The notes beneath the pieces are model-generated. The model had not been told where the DNA came from and did no database searches. It saw nothing but the letters and a program-made list of their open reading frames with translations. Shown in pieces: positions 8,351 to 17,432 of a stretch of 64,000 nt of DNA. The position numbers and the translations under genes are program-made. Each line of letters begins with the position of its first letter. The first letter of the stretch is position 1. The DNA comes from Chlorobiota bacterium (GTDB taxonomy: Bacteria; Bacteroidota; Ignavibacteria; Kapaibacteriales; NICIL-2), in contig JAOAGY010000032.1 of NCBI GenBank assembly GCA_026415505.1, positions 1-64,000 on the forward strand. Direction: 5' to 3'.

Positions 8351-9021
8351 CACCGCATTCGACCAACGGTAACGGCTGCGCTGCGGCGACAGACAAACGT
8401 CGTCTGGCGTTCGATGCCAATGGAAATATGCCGCTGACCGAAAGCGAGCTCGATGAAATGGTCGAACAACTCCAAACGAAATTCGCCGAGGTGATGGACA
8501 TTCTGCGGATCGACCGAGCCAGCGATCCGAACAGTCGAGAAACACCGCGGCGGCTGGCACGCATGTGGGTGCAAGAACTTTTCATCGGGCGTTATACACC
8601 GCCGCCACCGGTGACGATTTTTCCCAATCGCAAGCGCGTCAACGAGCTGGTCATCAGCAGGGGAATCGAGGTCATGTCCGTGTGTTCGCACCACTGGCAG
8701 CCGATCAGCGGCACGTGCACGATCGGCTACATGCCGGGCGAGTACATCATCGGCTTGAGCAAGCTCACGCGCATCGTCGAATGGTTTTCTCGGCGCGGTC
8801 AAATCCAAGAAGAAATGGGCGAGCAAATCGCCGATTATCTCGAACAGCTCCTCAAACCGCGGGCACTCGGCGTGATCATCAGCGCCAAGCATTACTGCAT
8901 GATCGCACGGGGTGTCGAAGCCGATCACGAACACAGCGACATGGTCACATCGGTCATGCGTGGGCTGCTCCAGACCGATGCCAATCTCCGCAACGAGTTC
9001 TTGCAACTGGCGAACATGTAG
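8347..9021 (+). CDS. folE: GTP cyclohydrolase I
   Basis: Converts GTP to 7,8-dihydroneopterin triphosphate, the entry to folate, tetrahydropterin and queuosine synthesis. The start at 8347 overlaps the PTPS stop (ATGA). The 224-residue length fits type IA enzymes. Zinc ligands are visible in MSVCSHHWQPISGTCTIGYM (Cys and His) and in the second Cys of HYCMIARGVEADHEHS. The GLSKLTRIVEWFSRRGQIQE helix and the C-terminal TSVMRGLLQTD are also family features. Trp in CSHHW replaces the more common Phe/Leu. Pairing with PTPS rather than with folate genes suggests dedicated pterin supply. Confidence 0.96.
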   Translation: MTPHSTNGNGCAAATDKRRLAFDANGNMPLTESELDEMVEQLQTKFAEVMDILRIDRASDPNSRETPRRLARMWVQELFIGRYTPPPPVTIFPNRKRVNELVISRGIEVMSVCSHHWQPISGTCTIGYMPGEYIIGLSKLTRIVEWFSRRGQIQEEMGEQIADYLEQLLKPRALGVIISAKHYCMIARGVEADHEHSDMVTSVMRGLLQTDANLRNEFLQLANM

Positions 9022-9022
9022 C

Positions 9023-9652
9023 ATGGCTTCGACCGAACTGGAAGAGCCGTTCTGGTCGAGCGGGCAGCTCCTGGCTGGTGTGGACGAAGCTGGGCGCGGC
9101 TGCCTGGCAGGTCCGGTGGTAGCTGCTGCTGTCGTGCTTTCTCCTGTGGACCGCGAGCTGTGCGATGCCGTCGGCGATTCGAAACAGCTCTCCGAACGCG
9201 AGCGCGAGCGTCTCTATGCGACGATCGTCGAATCGGCGGTCGCGTGGGCTGTCGGAATCGCCGACGTCGCGACGATCGAATCTCGGAACATCCTGGGAGC
9301 GACGATGGATGCGATGGCGTGTGCCGTCGAACAGCTTCGATGCCGCATCGCATGCGTGCTCGTGGACGGACCGCGAGTACCTCCGCAGTTGCGCATCGCA
9401 GCTCGTGCTGTCGTTGGGGGAGATCGGCGTTCGGCTTCGATTGCGGCAGCATCGATCGTCGCCAAAGTCACACGCGATCGCATCATGAACGAGCTTGCCG
9501 CCGAGTATCCCCGCTACGGATTCGAACGACACAAAGGATATCCGACCGCCGAGCATTTCCGTGCGCTCGATCGCTGGGGACCGTCGCCCGTCCATCGTCG
9601 AGTGTTTCTGCGCAAGTGGCACCAGCGGAACGCCAGCCAGCGCTTGCTGTAA
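9023..9652 (+). CDS. rnhB: Ribonuclease HII
   Basis: Removes ribonucleotides and RNA primers from RNA-DNA hybrids. The 209-residue product carries the catalytic motif AGVDEAGRGCLAGPVVAAAV with the adjacent Asp-Glu pair, the second Asp in CVLVDGPR and the C-terminal SIAAASIVAKVTRDRIM with its metal-binding Asp. The end, YPRYGFERHKGYPTAEH, is diagnostic of RnhB. The start ATG at 9023 begins one base after the folE stop; the tracked longer start lies inside folE. It belongs to the PTPS-folE-rnhB transcription unit by spacing only. Confidence 0.96.
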   Translation: MASTELEEPFWSSGQLLAGVDEAGRGCLAGPVVAAAVVLSPVDRELCDAVGDSKQLSERERERLYATIVESAVAWAVGIADVATIESRNILGATMDAMACAVEQLRCRIACVLVDGPRVPPQLRIAARAVVGGDRRSASIAAASIVAKVTRDRIMNELAAEYPRYGFERHKGYPTAEHFRALDRWGPSPVHRRVFLRKWHQRNASQRLL

Positions 9653-9657
9653 TTTGC
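9650..9657 (+). promoter_or_regulatory. Possible -7 promoter box (TAATTTGC variant) for pyrC
   Basis: TAATTTGC, one base shorter than TAnnTTTGC, overlaps the rnhB stop codon and sits 27 bp before the pyrC ATG. It suggests that pyrC has its own transcription start. Confidence 0.35.
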
Positions 9658-9683
9658 GTGCCCGAGTTTACCCCCATTCACCG

Positions 9684-10967
9684 ATGGACATTCTCTTCGA
9701 GCGCATCCGTATCGTCAGCCCCCTGGAGCGACGCAACGAGGTCGGTTACCTGTGGATACGCGACGGTACGATCGTCCACAGCGCAGCAGAGCCACCGACC
9801 GACGTACCGCCGACGACACGCCGGATCGATGCCGATGGTTGGATGGCTGCGCCGGGATTCGTGGACATGCACGTGCACCTTCGCGAACCGGGACAGACGC
9901 ACAAAGAAACGATTGAGACCGGAACAGCCGCTGCAGCGAACGGTGGCTTTACCGACGTTGTCTGCATGCCGAACACCGAGCCGGCGCTCGATTCGCCGAT
10001 GGCGATCGAATACGTTCGACATCGTGCGGCGGGACTTGTCGCCGTGCACGTCTGTGCTGCGATCACGCTCGGGCGACGCGGTGAACTTCTCACGCCAATG
10101 CATCAGCTCATCGAAGCAGGTGCAGTGATGTTTTCCGACGATGGCTCGTGTGTCCGCAGTGCGGAGATGATGCGTCGTGCGTTCGAATACGTTGCTCCGT
10201 TCGATGCGTTGCTGAGCCAGCATTGCGAAGAGCACTCGATGACCGAAGGATTCGACGTCAACGAAGGTGCCGTCGCAGCAAAACTCGGATTGCGAGGCTA
10301 TCCGAGCGTGGCTGAAGACATCATCGTCGCACGCGACATCTTGCTCGCCGAGTATTGCGGCAATCGGCGCTATCACGTCTCGCACCTGAGCACACGCGGA
10401 GCAGTGCGATTGGTGCGGCTTGCAAAGTCGTGGGGCTTGCGTGTCAGTGCCGAAGTGACACCGCACCATTTTACGCTCACCGAAGAAGCAGCCGACGGAT
10501 TCAATGCCAATGCCAAGATGAATCCGCCGCTCCGCACACGCGCCGATGTGGATGCGATCGTCGAGGCACTCGCCGATGGTACGATTGATGCGATTGCAAC
10601 CGATCACGCACCGCACACACGCGAAGAAAAAAGCCAGCTCTTTTCGCACGCTCCCAACGGCATCATCGGTCTGGAAACGGCAGTAGGGCTGACGCTGACG
10701 CGGCTCTACCGCGAGCATCGCTTTTCGCTCGAACGCATCGTCGAGTTACTGAGCATCGGTCCGCGTCGAGTGTTGGGTCTGGAGCAGCCGCGTCTTGCAG
10801 CGGGGCAGCCAGCGACGGTGACGATCGTCGCACTCGACCAGGAGTGGACAGTCGAGCCGGAGCGCTTCCGCAGCAAGTCGCGCAACACGCCGTTCGCGGG
10901 CTGGCACCTGGTCGGCAAACCGCGCTTTGTCTTCAATCGCGGAGCGATGTGGGAATGTCAGCTTTAG
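9684..10967 (+). CDS. pyrC: Dihydroorotase (class I)
   Basis: Cyclises carbamoyl-aspartate to dihydroorotate in pyrimidine synthesis. The 427-residue length and the motifs GFVDMHVHLREPGQTHKETI (metal-binding His-x-His and the substrate-binding Arg), CMPNTEPALDSP, HVSHLSTRGAV, ATDHAPHTREEK (catalytic Asp) and ARGGCSRP-like C-terminal strands place it in the class I group. The start ATG at 9684 begins the MDILFERIRIVSPL beta-sandwich; the tracked upstream start lies inside rnhB. There is a 31 bp gap to rnhB, with a possible promoter box. No other pyr genes are adjacent. Confidence 0.95.
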   Translation: MDILFERIRIVSPLERRNEVGYLWIRDGTIVHSAAEPPTDVPPTTRRIDADGWMAAPGFVDMHVHLREPGQTHKETIETGTAAAANGGFTDVVCMPNTEPALDSPMAIEYVRHRAAGLVAVHVCAAITLGRRGELLTPMHQLIEAGAVMFSDDGSCVRSAEMMRRAFEYVAPFDALLSQHCEEHSMTEGFDVNEGAVAAKLGLRGYPSVAEDIIVARDILLAEYCGNRRYHVSHLSTRGAVRLVRLAKSWGLRVSAEVTPHHFTLTEEAADGFNANAKMNPPLRTRADVDAIVEALADGTIDAIATDHAPHTREEKSQLFSHAPNGIIGLETAVGLTLTRLYREHRFSLERIVELLSIGPRRVLGLEQPRLAAGQPATVTIVALDQEWTVEPERFRSKSRNTPFAGWHLVGKPRFVFNRGAMWECQL

Positions 10968-10997
10968 GAGCATGCGGTGTGATTCTGCTCGGTCGTG

Positions 10998-11006
10998 TAA
11001 TTTTGC
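10998..11006 (+). promoter_or_regulatory. Predicted -7 promoter box TAATTTTGC for the cytochrome/ACIII operon
   Basis: An exact TAnnTTTGC match in the 76 bp gap between pyrC and the cytochrome gene, 37 bp before the ATG at 11044. It would drive the ten-gene respiratory operon. No strong -33 TTG is seen. Confidence 0.55.
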
Positions 11007-11043
11007 GCAGCAACCATCGCCCATTTCTCCGAGTGCACGTTCT

Positions 11044-11565
11044 ATGCGAATACTCACGACGGCTTTGTGTGCTGGAATACTCGCGCTGACACTTGTCGCA
11101 TGCAACATTCGCGGCTTTTTTATTTCGCAAACCGACGATCCCGTTTGGAACGGTCCGAGCGAGGAGCAAAGTGCCGGCGATCAAAATCAATCGCTCGGTG
11201 CGAAACTCTTCAACAAAAATTGCGCGTCGTGTCACCAAACAACAGGGAAAGGGATAACTGGGAGCATACCGCCGCTTGCCGGATCGGCATTGGCAAACAG
11301 CGAGGATGTCACCAAGCCGATCCGTATCGTTCTGCACGGCTTTCGCGGTGCGATCGTTCGCAACGGCGTCAAGTACAACGGCGTGATGCAGCCGTGGCAT
11401 TCGGTGTTCACCGATGAAGAAATCGCTGCGATTTTGACGCACGTTCGCACCAGTTGGGGGAACACCGGCGGCGAAGTCAAACCGGAAGACGTCGCACGTG
11501 TTCGCGAAGCGACCAAATCACGCACGACGCAGTACACCGAAGCTGAACTCGAGCAACCCCTCTGA
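11044..11565 (+). CDS. Monoheme cytochrome c lipoprotein
   Basis: This 173-residue protein has a lipoprotein signal peptide (TTALCAGILALTLVAC) and a class I cytochrome c domain with heme motif CASCH and a downstream Met ligand candidate in YNGVMQPW. The C-terminus is charged and soluble. The start ATG at 11044 follows the predicted promoter; the tracked ORF start lies inside pyrC. It is first in the operon with ctaB, Sco, DUF420 and the ACIII genes (1 bp overlap with ctaB). It is probably a membrane-tethered periplasmic electron carrier between ACIII and the terminal oxidase, although a regulatory or assembly role cannot be excluded. Confidence 0.88.
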   Translation: MRILTTALCAGILALTLVACNIRGFFISQTDDPVWNGPSEEQSAGDQNQSLGAKLFNKNCASCHQTTGKGITGSIPPLAGSALANSEDVTKPIRIVLHGFRGAIVRNGVKYNGVMQPWHSVFTDEEIAAILTHVRTSWGNTGGEVKPEDVARVREATKSRTTQYTEAELEQPL

Positions 11566-12488
11566 TGCAGACCACCGTAGCACCGATGGTTTCGGCTTCG
11601 ACCGAGCAGCTCGCGCCGGATCGCTCGCTGCGATGGCGCGCGGTGCTGGAACTGTCGAAGCCGGGCATCACACTCATGGAAGTCGTCACTGCAGCGGTGG
11701 GCTTTTTGGTCGCAACACCATGGGTGCGATTCGACGTATGGGAATTGGTGCTGCGCTTGGCGGAGTTGTCGGTCGGTGTGCTGTTGCTCGGCGCGAGCGC
11801 GGGTACTTTCAACCACATCCTCGAGCGGCACAGCGATGCGACGATGCAACGCACTGCGTTGCGTCCATTGCCGGCGGGACGTGTTTCCGTTCGTGGGGCG
11901 CAGTTCTATGCGTGGACGACACTGGCGATTGGTACCGCAGCTTTGGTTTTGCTCGATCCGATCGTTGCTGTGCTCGGCGTGGCGACAGTCGTGCTCTACG
12001 CACTCGCGTACACGCCGCTCAAACCGCGCTCTGCTGCAGCGCTGTTCGTCGGAGGAATACCGGGTGCGTTGCCGGTCGTCGGTGGATGGGTCACCGGCGG
12101 TGGTCATCTCGTATCGGCGGAAGCGTTGATTCTCGGCGCGATCATGTTTTGGTGGCAGTTGCCGCACTTCCTCGCACTGGCGATCATGTACGCCGATGAT
12201 TACCGTCGCGGCGGGATCGTATTGCTTGCCGATGGTCGCGCGTCGGCTCTGGCATGGCATACGCTCGTGTATTCGGTGCTCTTGGTGGTATCGGGCGTCA
12301 CCTGGTTTTTCTACGGTCGCGGCGGCATGCTCTACGCTGTCGGAACTGCTGCTCTCAGCGTGTGGTTGTTAGTGCAGTGTGTGCGATTGGTTCGCCAGCC
12401 GACGTCGGCACATGCCAGACGTGTACTGCTGGCGACGTACATGTTCCTGATGGGTTTGTTTCTCCTGGCTGCGGTGGACATCCGATGA
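11565..12488 (+). CDS. ctaB: Protoheme IX farnesyltransferase (heme O synthase)
   Basis: Transfers a farnesyl group to heme b to give heme O, needed for heme-copper oxidases of the aa3/caa3/bo type. The 307-residue polytopic protein shows the UbiA-type prenyl-diphosphate motif NHILERHSDATMQRTALRP (Asn, Asp and Arg positions as in CtaB) and the second loop YADDYRRGGIVLL. Its start overlaps the cytochrome stop (TGATG). Heme A synthase (CtaA) and oxidase subunits are not in the window, so whether heme O or heme A is the end product is open. Confidence 0.94.
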   Translation: MQTTVAPMVSASTEQLAPDRSLRWRAVLELSKPGITLMEVVTAAVGFLVATPWVRFDVWELVLRLAELSVGVLLLGASAGTFNHILERHSDATMQRTALRPLPAGRVSVRGAQFYAWTTLAIGTAALVLLDPIVAVLGVATVVLYALAYTPLKPRSAAALFVGGIPGALPVVGGWVTGGGHLVSAEALILGAIMFWWQLPHFLALAIMYADDYRRGGIVLLADGRASALAWHTLVYSVLLVVSGVTWFFYGRGGMLYAVGTAALSVWLLVQCVRLVRQPTSAHARRVLLATYMFLMGLFLLAAVDIR

Positions 12489-13075
12489 AACGGCGTGCAC
12501 TGACAGTCGGAACGTTCGTTTGTGTCGTTGCGGCACTGTCGGCTTGCAGCGGCGAGCGACCACAGGCTGCGTGGGATGAGCTGCCACGTATCAAGGCGGC
12601 GCCAACGTTTGCGGTTACCAACTACGACGGCACGCGACTGGTGAGCGATTCGCTCCGCGGTCGTCCGTGGGTGGCATCGTTCATGTTCGCTACGTGCCAA
12701 GGCGTCTGTCCGGTGATGAACTCGCATGTCGCATCGCTGCAGCGTCAGTTCGGCGACCGTGTGCGATTCGTTTCGTTCAGCGTCGATCCTGAAACCGACA
12801 GTTTACCGGTGCTGGCAGCCTATGCACGCGACTACGGCGCACGTCCGGGTGTGTGGTACATCGTGCGAACCACGCTCGATTCGGTTCGGACGCTCTCGCG
12901 CGATGGCTTCCTGCTCAGCGATCCGAAGACGCCCGATTTGCACAGCTCGCGACTGGTACTGGTGGATGCCGACGGCATGATTCGCGGCTATTTCAACAGT
13001 CTCGATTCGAACGACGTAACGAAGTTGCGTTCACTTCTGGCAGCGTATGTCGAACAACGCCAGGAGGTGCAATGA
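12485..13075 (+). CDS. SCO1/SenC family copper chaperone lipoprotein
   Basis: This 196-residue lipoprotein (signal TVGTFVCVVAALSAC) has a thioredoxin-like fold and the copper-binding CxxxC motif in FATCQGVCPVM. The third ligand His lies in PDLHSSRLVLVD. SCO proteins deliver copper to the CuA site of cytochrome oxidase, or reduce it. The start overlaps the ctaB stop (ATGA), and the gene sits between ctaB and DUF420, a classic oxidase-maturation trio. It indicates that the partner oxidase of this ACIII operon has a CuA centre, although the oxidase itself lies elsewhere. Confidence 0.93.
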   Translation: MKRRALTVGTFVCVVAALSACSGERPQAAWDELPRIKAAPTFAVTNYDGTRLVSDSLRGRPWVASFMFATCQGVCPVMNSHVASLQRQFGDRVRFVSFSVDPETDSLPVLAAYARDYGARPGVWYIVRTTLDSVRTLSRDGFLLSDPKTPDLHSSRLVLVDADGMIRGYFNSLDSNDVTKLRSLLAAYVEQRQEVQ

Positions 13076-13620
13076 TTCGACTGATCCGGTCGTTGTCCGA
13101 TGAGACGCTCCGTGTGCTTATTTACGCGATCGCTATCATCGTCAGTGCGCTGGTTGCGTTCATCGTGCTCAATCCTGGCATGCTGCGTCTGGGAAGGCTC
13201 GATGTCTCGTATGCGCCGCCGTTTCACGCGTTCATCAATGGCACGGTCGCGGTGCTGCTCAGCGCTGGCTACGCAGCGATTCGCAGGCGGAAAGTTGCCG
13301 TGCACCGAGCGCTGATGCTCAGCGCGTTCGTGCTTTCGACGCTATTTTTGATTTCGTACGTGATCTATCACACGCAGAAAGCCGAGCCGGTGTATTTCAC
13401 TGGCACGGGGCTTGTGCGGGCAGTGTACTTGTTCATACTCGTCACACACATCGTGCTGGCAGCGGTGATCGTGCCGCTTGCACTTTTTACGATCGTGCGA
13501 GCATGGCGGAACCAGGTAGCACAACATCGTCGCATCGCGCGATGGACGCTCCCGCTGTGGTTGTATGTGGCAGTGACGGGTGTTTTGGTGTACGTCATGC
13601 TCTACGCATGGCGTTCGTAG
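13072..13620 (+). CDS. DUF420 membrane protein (CtaM-like oxidase assembly factor)
   Basis: This 182-residue protein has about five predicted transmembrane helices and conserved histidines (PPFHAFING, AVHRALML, ISYVIYHTQ, VTHIVLAAV), the DUF420 pattern. DUF420 protein CtaM of Staphylococcus is required for maturation of heme A-type oxidase. A strong ribosome binding site (GGAGG, 5 nt spacing) and an ATGA overlap with the Sco gene support the start. The context with ctaB and Sco supports an oxidase-assembly role here; the exact step is inferred. Confidence 0.9.
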   Translation: MIRLIRSLSDETLRVLIYAIAIIVSALVAFIVLNPGMLRLGRLDVSYAPPFHAFINGTVAVLLSAGYAAIRRRKVAVHRALMLSAFVLSTLFLISYVIYHTQKAEPVYFTGTGLVRAVYLFILVTHIVLAAVIVPLALFTIVRAWRNQVAQHRRIARWTLPLWLYVAVTGVLVYVMLYAWRS

Positions 13621-13642
13621 TCGAACCATCGTTCGAAGCATC

Positions 13643-14398
13643 ATGTTCTCACAGCGTACCGATCGCAGACTGAAACTCGGCATCATCGGTGGCGGCACGG
13701 CGCTCGCCATCGGTGCTTTGGTGTTGTATTTCGGCATGCGCAACGACGTCTCGGACGTCGGCTATCGTCCGCAGCAACCGGTGCCGTTTTCGCACAAACT
13801 GCACGTGGGAGAGTTGCAGATTCACTGTCAGTATTGCCACGCGGGTGTCGAGCAATCCGAACACTCGCCGATACCGACGACGAGCACGTGCATGGGATGT
13901 CACATCGTCATCAAAGCCGAAAGTCCGAAGCTGCAGCTTGTGCGGGATAGCTGGGAGAAAGGCATACCGATCCAGTGGCGACGCGTGCACAAGCTGCCCG
14001 ATTACGTGCACTTCAACCACGCGCGGCACATTCGTGCGCAAATCGACTGCCAGTCGTGTCATGGGAACGTCGAAATTCAAGGCGTGATCGCCCAGAACAA
14101 GCCGCTCTCGATGGGCTGGTGTCTCGATTGCCACCGCAATCCCGAAAAGAGGATCGTCCCGGCACGACCGATTTCGGGCATTTTCACCGGCGAACGTTTG
14201 CCGGAGAATTTCCGCGATCATTTGTTCGAGCCTGTCAATTCGAATCTCGTTGCGGGTGTGTCTGCACGCGTGCGACCGATAACGTCGCCGCAGTTCGGCG
14301 CATGGGAAACCGATATTCCAAAGCCGGAAATCGCAGGCATCCCGCATCCGAAGCTACCGGGCTTCGGTCCGGAGAATTGTTCCGCGTGTCACTACTGA
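13643..14398 (+). CDS. actA: Alternative complex III subunit ActA (pentaheme cytochrome c)
   Basis: The start is set at ATG 13643, giving 251 residues with one N-terminal transmembrane anchor (LGIIGGGTALAIGALVLYFG) instead of the extended tracked ORF. Five c-type heme motifs are visible: CQYCH, CMGCH, CQSCH, CLDCH and, at the extreme C-terminus, CSACH. PFSHKLHVGELQIHCQYCH and HFNHARH supply typical distal His ligands. ActA is the periplasmic multiheme subunit that carries electrons from ActB to cytochrome c or oxidase. It overlaps actB by one base (TGATG). Confidence 0.95.
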   Translation: MFSQRTDRRLKLGIIGGGTALAIGALVLYFGMRNDVSDVGYRPQQPVPFSHKLHVGELQIHCQYCHAGVEQSEHSPIPTTSTCMGCHIVIKAESPKLQLVRDSWEKGIPIQWRRVHKLPDYVHFNHARHIRAQIDCQSCHGNVEIQGVIAQNKPLSMGWCLDCHRNPEKRIVPARPISGIFTGERLPENFRDHLFEPVNSNLVAGVSARVRPITSPQFGAWETDIPKPEIAGIPHPKLPGFGPENCSACHY

Positions 14399-17300
14399 TG
14401 GCAACTCAGCACATGGCAACACAGGTACCTTCCGAGTTGATGCAGGAAAGCATGGCGCATTTTGCCGCCATCGTCGGAGAAGAATCCGGCGAGCAAGAGC
14501 ACGTCCCGCCGATTCTCGACAGTCCGCTGTCGCGTCGTTCGTTCATGGCGATGCTGTCGGCTGCAATGGCGGTGACGGCGGCTGCGTGCCGGCGTCCCGA
14601 CTACAAACTCGTGCCGGCTGTCAAGAATCCCGAATACGCAATCCCGGGTGTGCCGCTCTACTACAGCACGTGCTACATGCACAAAAACGTGGTGCATCCG
14701 CTGCTGGTGCGCGTGCGCGAAGGGCGACCGGTCAAAGTCGAAGGAAACGACCTTCATCCGATCGTCGGCGGCAAATCGAGTGCGTTGATTCAGGCGACGC
14801 TGTTCGAGCTTTACGATCCCGAACGAATTCGTCCGATCATCGTCGGTCGCCGTCCAGGTGTGACGCCGAGCGGCAACTACTCGACGCCCGCCAATGCGAT
14901 CGCGCAAATCGCCAAAGCGATACGCGAAACGGCAGCCGATGGAAAGCAGGTTCGCATTCTGCTCGACGAACACTGCTCGCCGATGCTGGCAACACTGGCA
15001 CAGATGGTCGAGCAGCACGTGCCGAACACGGCGGTCGTCGTTTTCCCGTGGGCGATTGCCGACGGTGCTGCCGAGGCGACGAAAGCGATGGCTGGTAGCG
15101 ACGGCGTGCTCGTGCCGAACCTCGAACGTGCCGATGTCATCGTCTCGTGCGACGCAGATTTTCTCGGTGCCGATCGGAACGCGGTGTATCTCACGCGCGG
15201 CTTTGCATCGCGTCGGCGCCCGACAGAGGACAATCCCACGATGAGCCGCTTTATCGCCGTCGAGGGGCGCTTTTCGCAAACCGGCGCAGCAGCCGATCGG
15301 CGGGTCGTCGTTCATCCCAGCCAGTACGAAGGCTTTCTGACGGCGCTATACAACGAGATTGCACGTGCAAAAGGCGCCGCGACGCTGTCGCATCCGGTAG
15401 CTGCTGCCGATGCCGCTGCGTCGGTCGCGCGCGAGCTATTGGCGGCGGGCGAGCGCGGTTGCGTGCTCGTCGGCGAGCATTTGTCGAGCTACGCACACGC
15501 GGTCGGGCTGGCGATCAACGCCTTGCTCGGCAGCATCGGGCAGGGTAAAGTTTTCGAGCATGTTTTGCCGATGAGTGGCGCCAAACGCCCGGCGGTCGAA
15601 GCATTGCGCGACGATCTCCGCAGCGAGCGTGTCGGCGCAGTGCTGTTCAGCGGCGTCAATCCGGAATACACCGCCGACGACGAATTGCGAACATTGCTCC
15701 GACGTGTACCGCATCGTTTCGCGCACAGCCTCATTGACGACGAAACTGCTCAACAATGTACGATCACGATACCGGCTGCCCACCAGTACGAGAGCTGGGG
15801 CGATGCCGTCGCATTCGATGGTTCGTACTGCATTCAACAACCGCTCATTGCGCCGCTGCCGATCAATGCGCTTTCGACGGGTGAATTGCTTTTCGGATTG
15901 ATCAAAGAGTTCGCACCCGATGCCGTGGGCGGTGCAGAAAAGTACTTCGACTTTTTCAAGCAGCAAGTGCTCCGCCGTGTCGGAGGCGAAAGCCAGTGGG
16001 AGCAGCTCCTTCGCAAAGGCTTCGTCGAAGGAACGCCGACGACTGTGGGACAAGTGAATCTTTCGGCGCTGGCAAGCTTCCGCCCGACGATGCAAGCGAG
16101 CGATCTGGCAGTGCTCGTCGTGCCGAGCAGCTCGGTGTACGACGGCTCGCATGCGAACAATCCTTGGTTGCTCGAATGCCCCGATCCCGTCACTAAGCAC
16201 ACGTGGGAAAACGTCGCCGTCATGTCGAAGGGCACAGCCGAAAAGCTCGGCGTCGGCGATGAAGATGTCGTAACCGTCACCGTCGGTGGTAAGGCGATCG
16301 AACTGCCGGTGCTCACGCAGTACGGCATGCACGATGGCGTCGTCGTCACCACGCTCGGTTATGGGCGCAACGCCGGAAAAGTCGCAGCAGGGTACGGGCA
16401 GAATGCGTATGCACTGCTGGCGAGCGGCACTGTCGGCTACTATGCAGCGACGGTGACGCGCACAGGCAAACGCTCGCCGATCGCGCGAACGCAGAAATAC
16501 TTCCACGCGCAATTCACCAAACAGTGGGAGCCGGATGCGCCGGAGGACAAATTCCGTCCGATCGTTCACGAATTGACGCTCGACGAATTCAAACGCGGCA
16601 AACAACCGAAAGGACTGGAATTCCCCAGCACCGGTAGCGACGGGCGATTCGAGATACCGCTCAACATCGTCGAAGGCTACCAGTACAAAGGGCACAAGTG
16701 GGGCATGGTCATCGACCTATCGGCATGCACTGGCTGCAATGCATGCGTGGTCGCGTGCGAGAGCGAGAACAACATTCCGCCGGTCGGCAAAGATCAAGTC
16801 ATGCGCGGTCGGGTGATGCACTGGATTCGACTCGACCGATACTATCTCGGCACGCCGGACGATCCGCGCAGCGTCGTCGAGCCGATGCTCTGCCAGCATT
16901 GCGAGAATGCCCCGTGCGAAAACGTTTGTCCCGTTGCCGCGACCGTGCATTCGCCGGAAGGACTCAACGAGATGGTCTATAACCGCTGTGTCGGTACGCG
17001 TTACTGCTTGAACAACTGTCCGTACAAAGTGCGGCGCTTCAACTTTCTGGCGTATTTCCGCCGCTTCTACGAAGAGAAACTCGGTACCGACCAGCCGCAT
17101 CCACTGGATTTGGCGATGAACCCGGACGTGACCGTGCGCATGCGCGGTGTGATGGAAAAATGCACCTTCTGCGTTCAGCGCATCAACGAAGCCAAGTACC
17201 ACGCCAAAGATGCCGGTCATTCGCGCGTTCCGGACGGTGCGTTCCAAACCGCATGCGAACAAGCATGCCCGGCATCGGCGATCACGTTCGGCAATCTCAA

Positions 17301-17430
17301 CGATTCCAACAGCCGCGTTTCGAAGCTTCGTACCAGTCAGCGATCGTTCCTCGTATTGGAAGAACTCAACGTCCGTCCGTCGGTCACGTACCTTGCGAAA
17401 GTTCGTAACACCACTACCGTGACGGCATAG
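14398..17430 (+). CDS. actB: Alternative complex III subunit ActB (molybdopterin-like/iron-sulfur fusion protein)
   Basis: This 1010-residue periplasmic subunit starts at the ATG overlapping the actA stop; the tracked start is inside actA. A twin-arginine motif (SRRSFM, residues 45-50) is followed by a lipobox ending at Cys64 (TAAAC), so it is a Tat-exported lipoprotein. Residues ~80-740 form a molybdopterin-oxidoreductase-like domain that in ACIII lacks the cofactor. Residues ~765-985 form a ferredoxin-type domain with [37 protein letters not shown] and CTFC...CEQACP. The CVGTRYC spacing fits the 3Fe-4S site and the rest fit 4Fe-4S sites. It relays electrons from ActC to ActA. Confidence 0.95.
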   Translation: MATQHMATQVPSELMQESMAHFAAIVGEESGEQEHVPPILDSPLSRRSFMAMLSAAMAVTAAACRRPDYKLVPAVKNPEYAIPGVPLYYSTCYMHKNVVHPLLVRVREGRPVKVEGNDLHPIVGGKSSALIQATLFELYDPERIRPIIVGRRPGVTPSGNYSTPANAIAQIAKAIRETAADGKQVRILLDEHCSPMLATLAQMVEQHVPNTAVVVFPWAIADGAAEATKAMAGSDGVLVPNLERADVIVSCDADFLGADRNAVYLTRGFASRRRPTEDNPTMSRFIAVEGRFSQTGAAADRRVVVHPSQYEGFLTALYNEIARAKGAATLSHPVAAADAAASVARELLAAGERGCVLVGEHLSSYAHAVGLAINALLGSIGQGKVFEHVLPMSGAKRPAVEALRDDLRSERVGAVLFSGVNPEYTADDELRTLLRRVPHRFAHSLIDDETAQQCTITIPAAHQYESWGDAVAFDGSYCIQQPLIAPLPINALSTGELLFGLIKEFAPDAVGGAEKYFDFFKQQVLRRVGGESQWEQLLRKGFVEGTPTTVGQVNLSALASFRPTMQASDLAVLVVPSSSVYDGSHANNPWLLECPDPVTKHTWENVAVMSKGTAEKLGVGDEDVVTVTVGGKAIELPVLTQYGMHDGVVVTTLGYGRNAGKVAAGYGQNAYALLASGTVGYYAATVTRTGKRSPIARTQKYFHAQFTKQWEPDAPEDKFRPIVHELTLDEFKRGKQPKGLEFPSTGSDGRFEIPLNIVEGYQYKGHKWGMVIDLSACTGCNACVVACESENNIPPVGKDQVMRGRVMHWIRLDRYYLGTPDDPRSVVEPMLCQHCENAPCENVCPVAATVHSPEGLNEMVYNRCVGTRYCLNNCPYKVRRFNFLAYFRRFYEEKLGTDQPHPLDLAMNPDVTVRMRGVMEKCTFCVQRINEAKYHAKDAGHSRVPDGAFQTACEQACPASAITFGNLNDSNSRVSKLRTSQRSFLVLEELNVRPSVTYLAKVRNTTTVTA

Positions 17431-17432
17431 CC

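Noticed and set aside
7844-8560. N-terminal extension of the DUF4292-like lipoprotein ORF
   Set aside because: Antisense to the PTPS and folE genes; the real start with a lipobox is at 7843.
13975-14397. Extended start of the actB ORF
   Set aside because: The extension lies inside actA; the ATG at 14398 overlaps the actA stop and begins a normal ActB N-terminus with a Tat motif.
15436-16695. 419-residue minus-strand ORF
   Set aside because: Antisense shadow inside actB.
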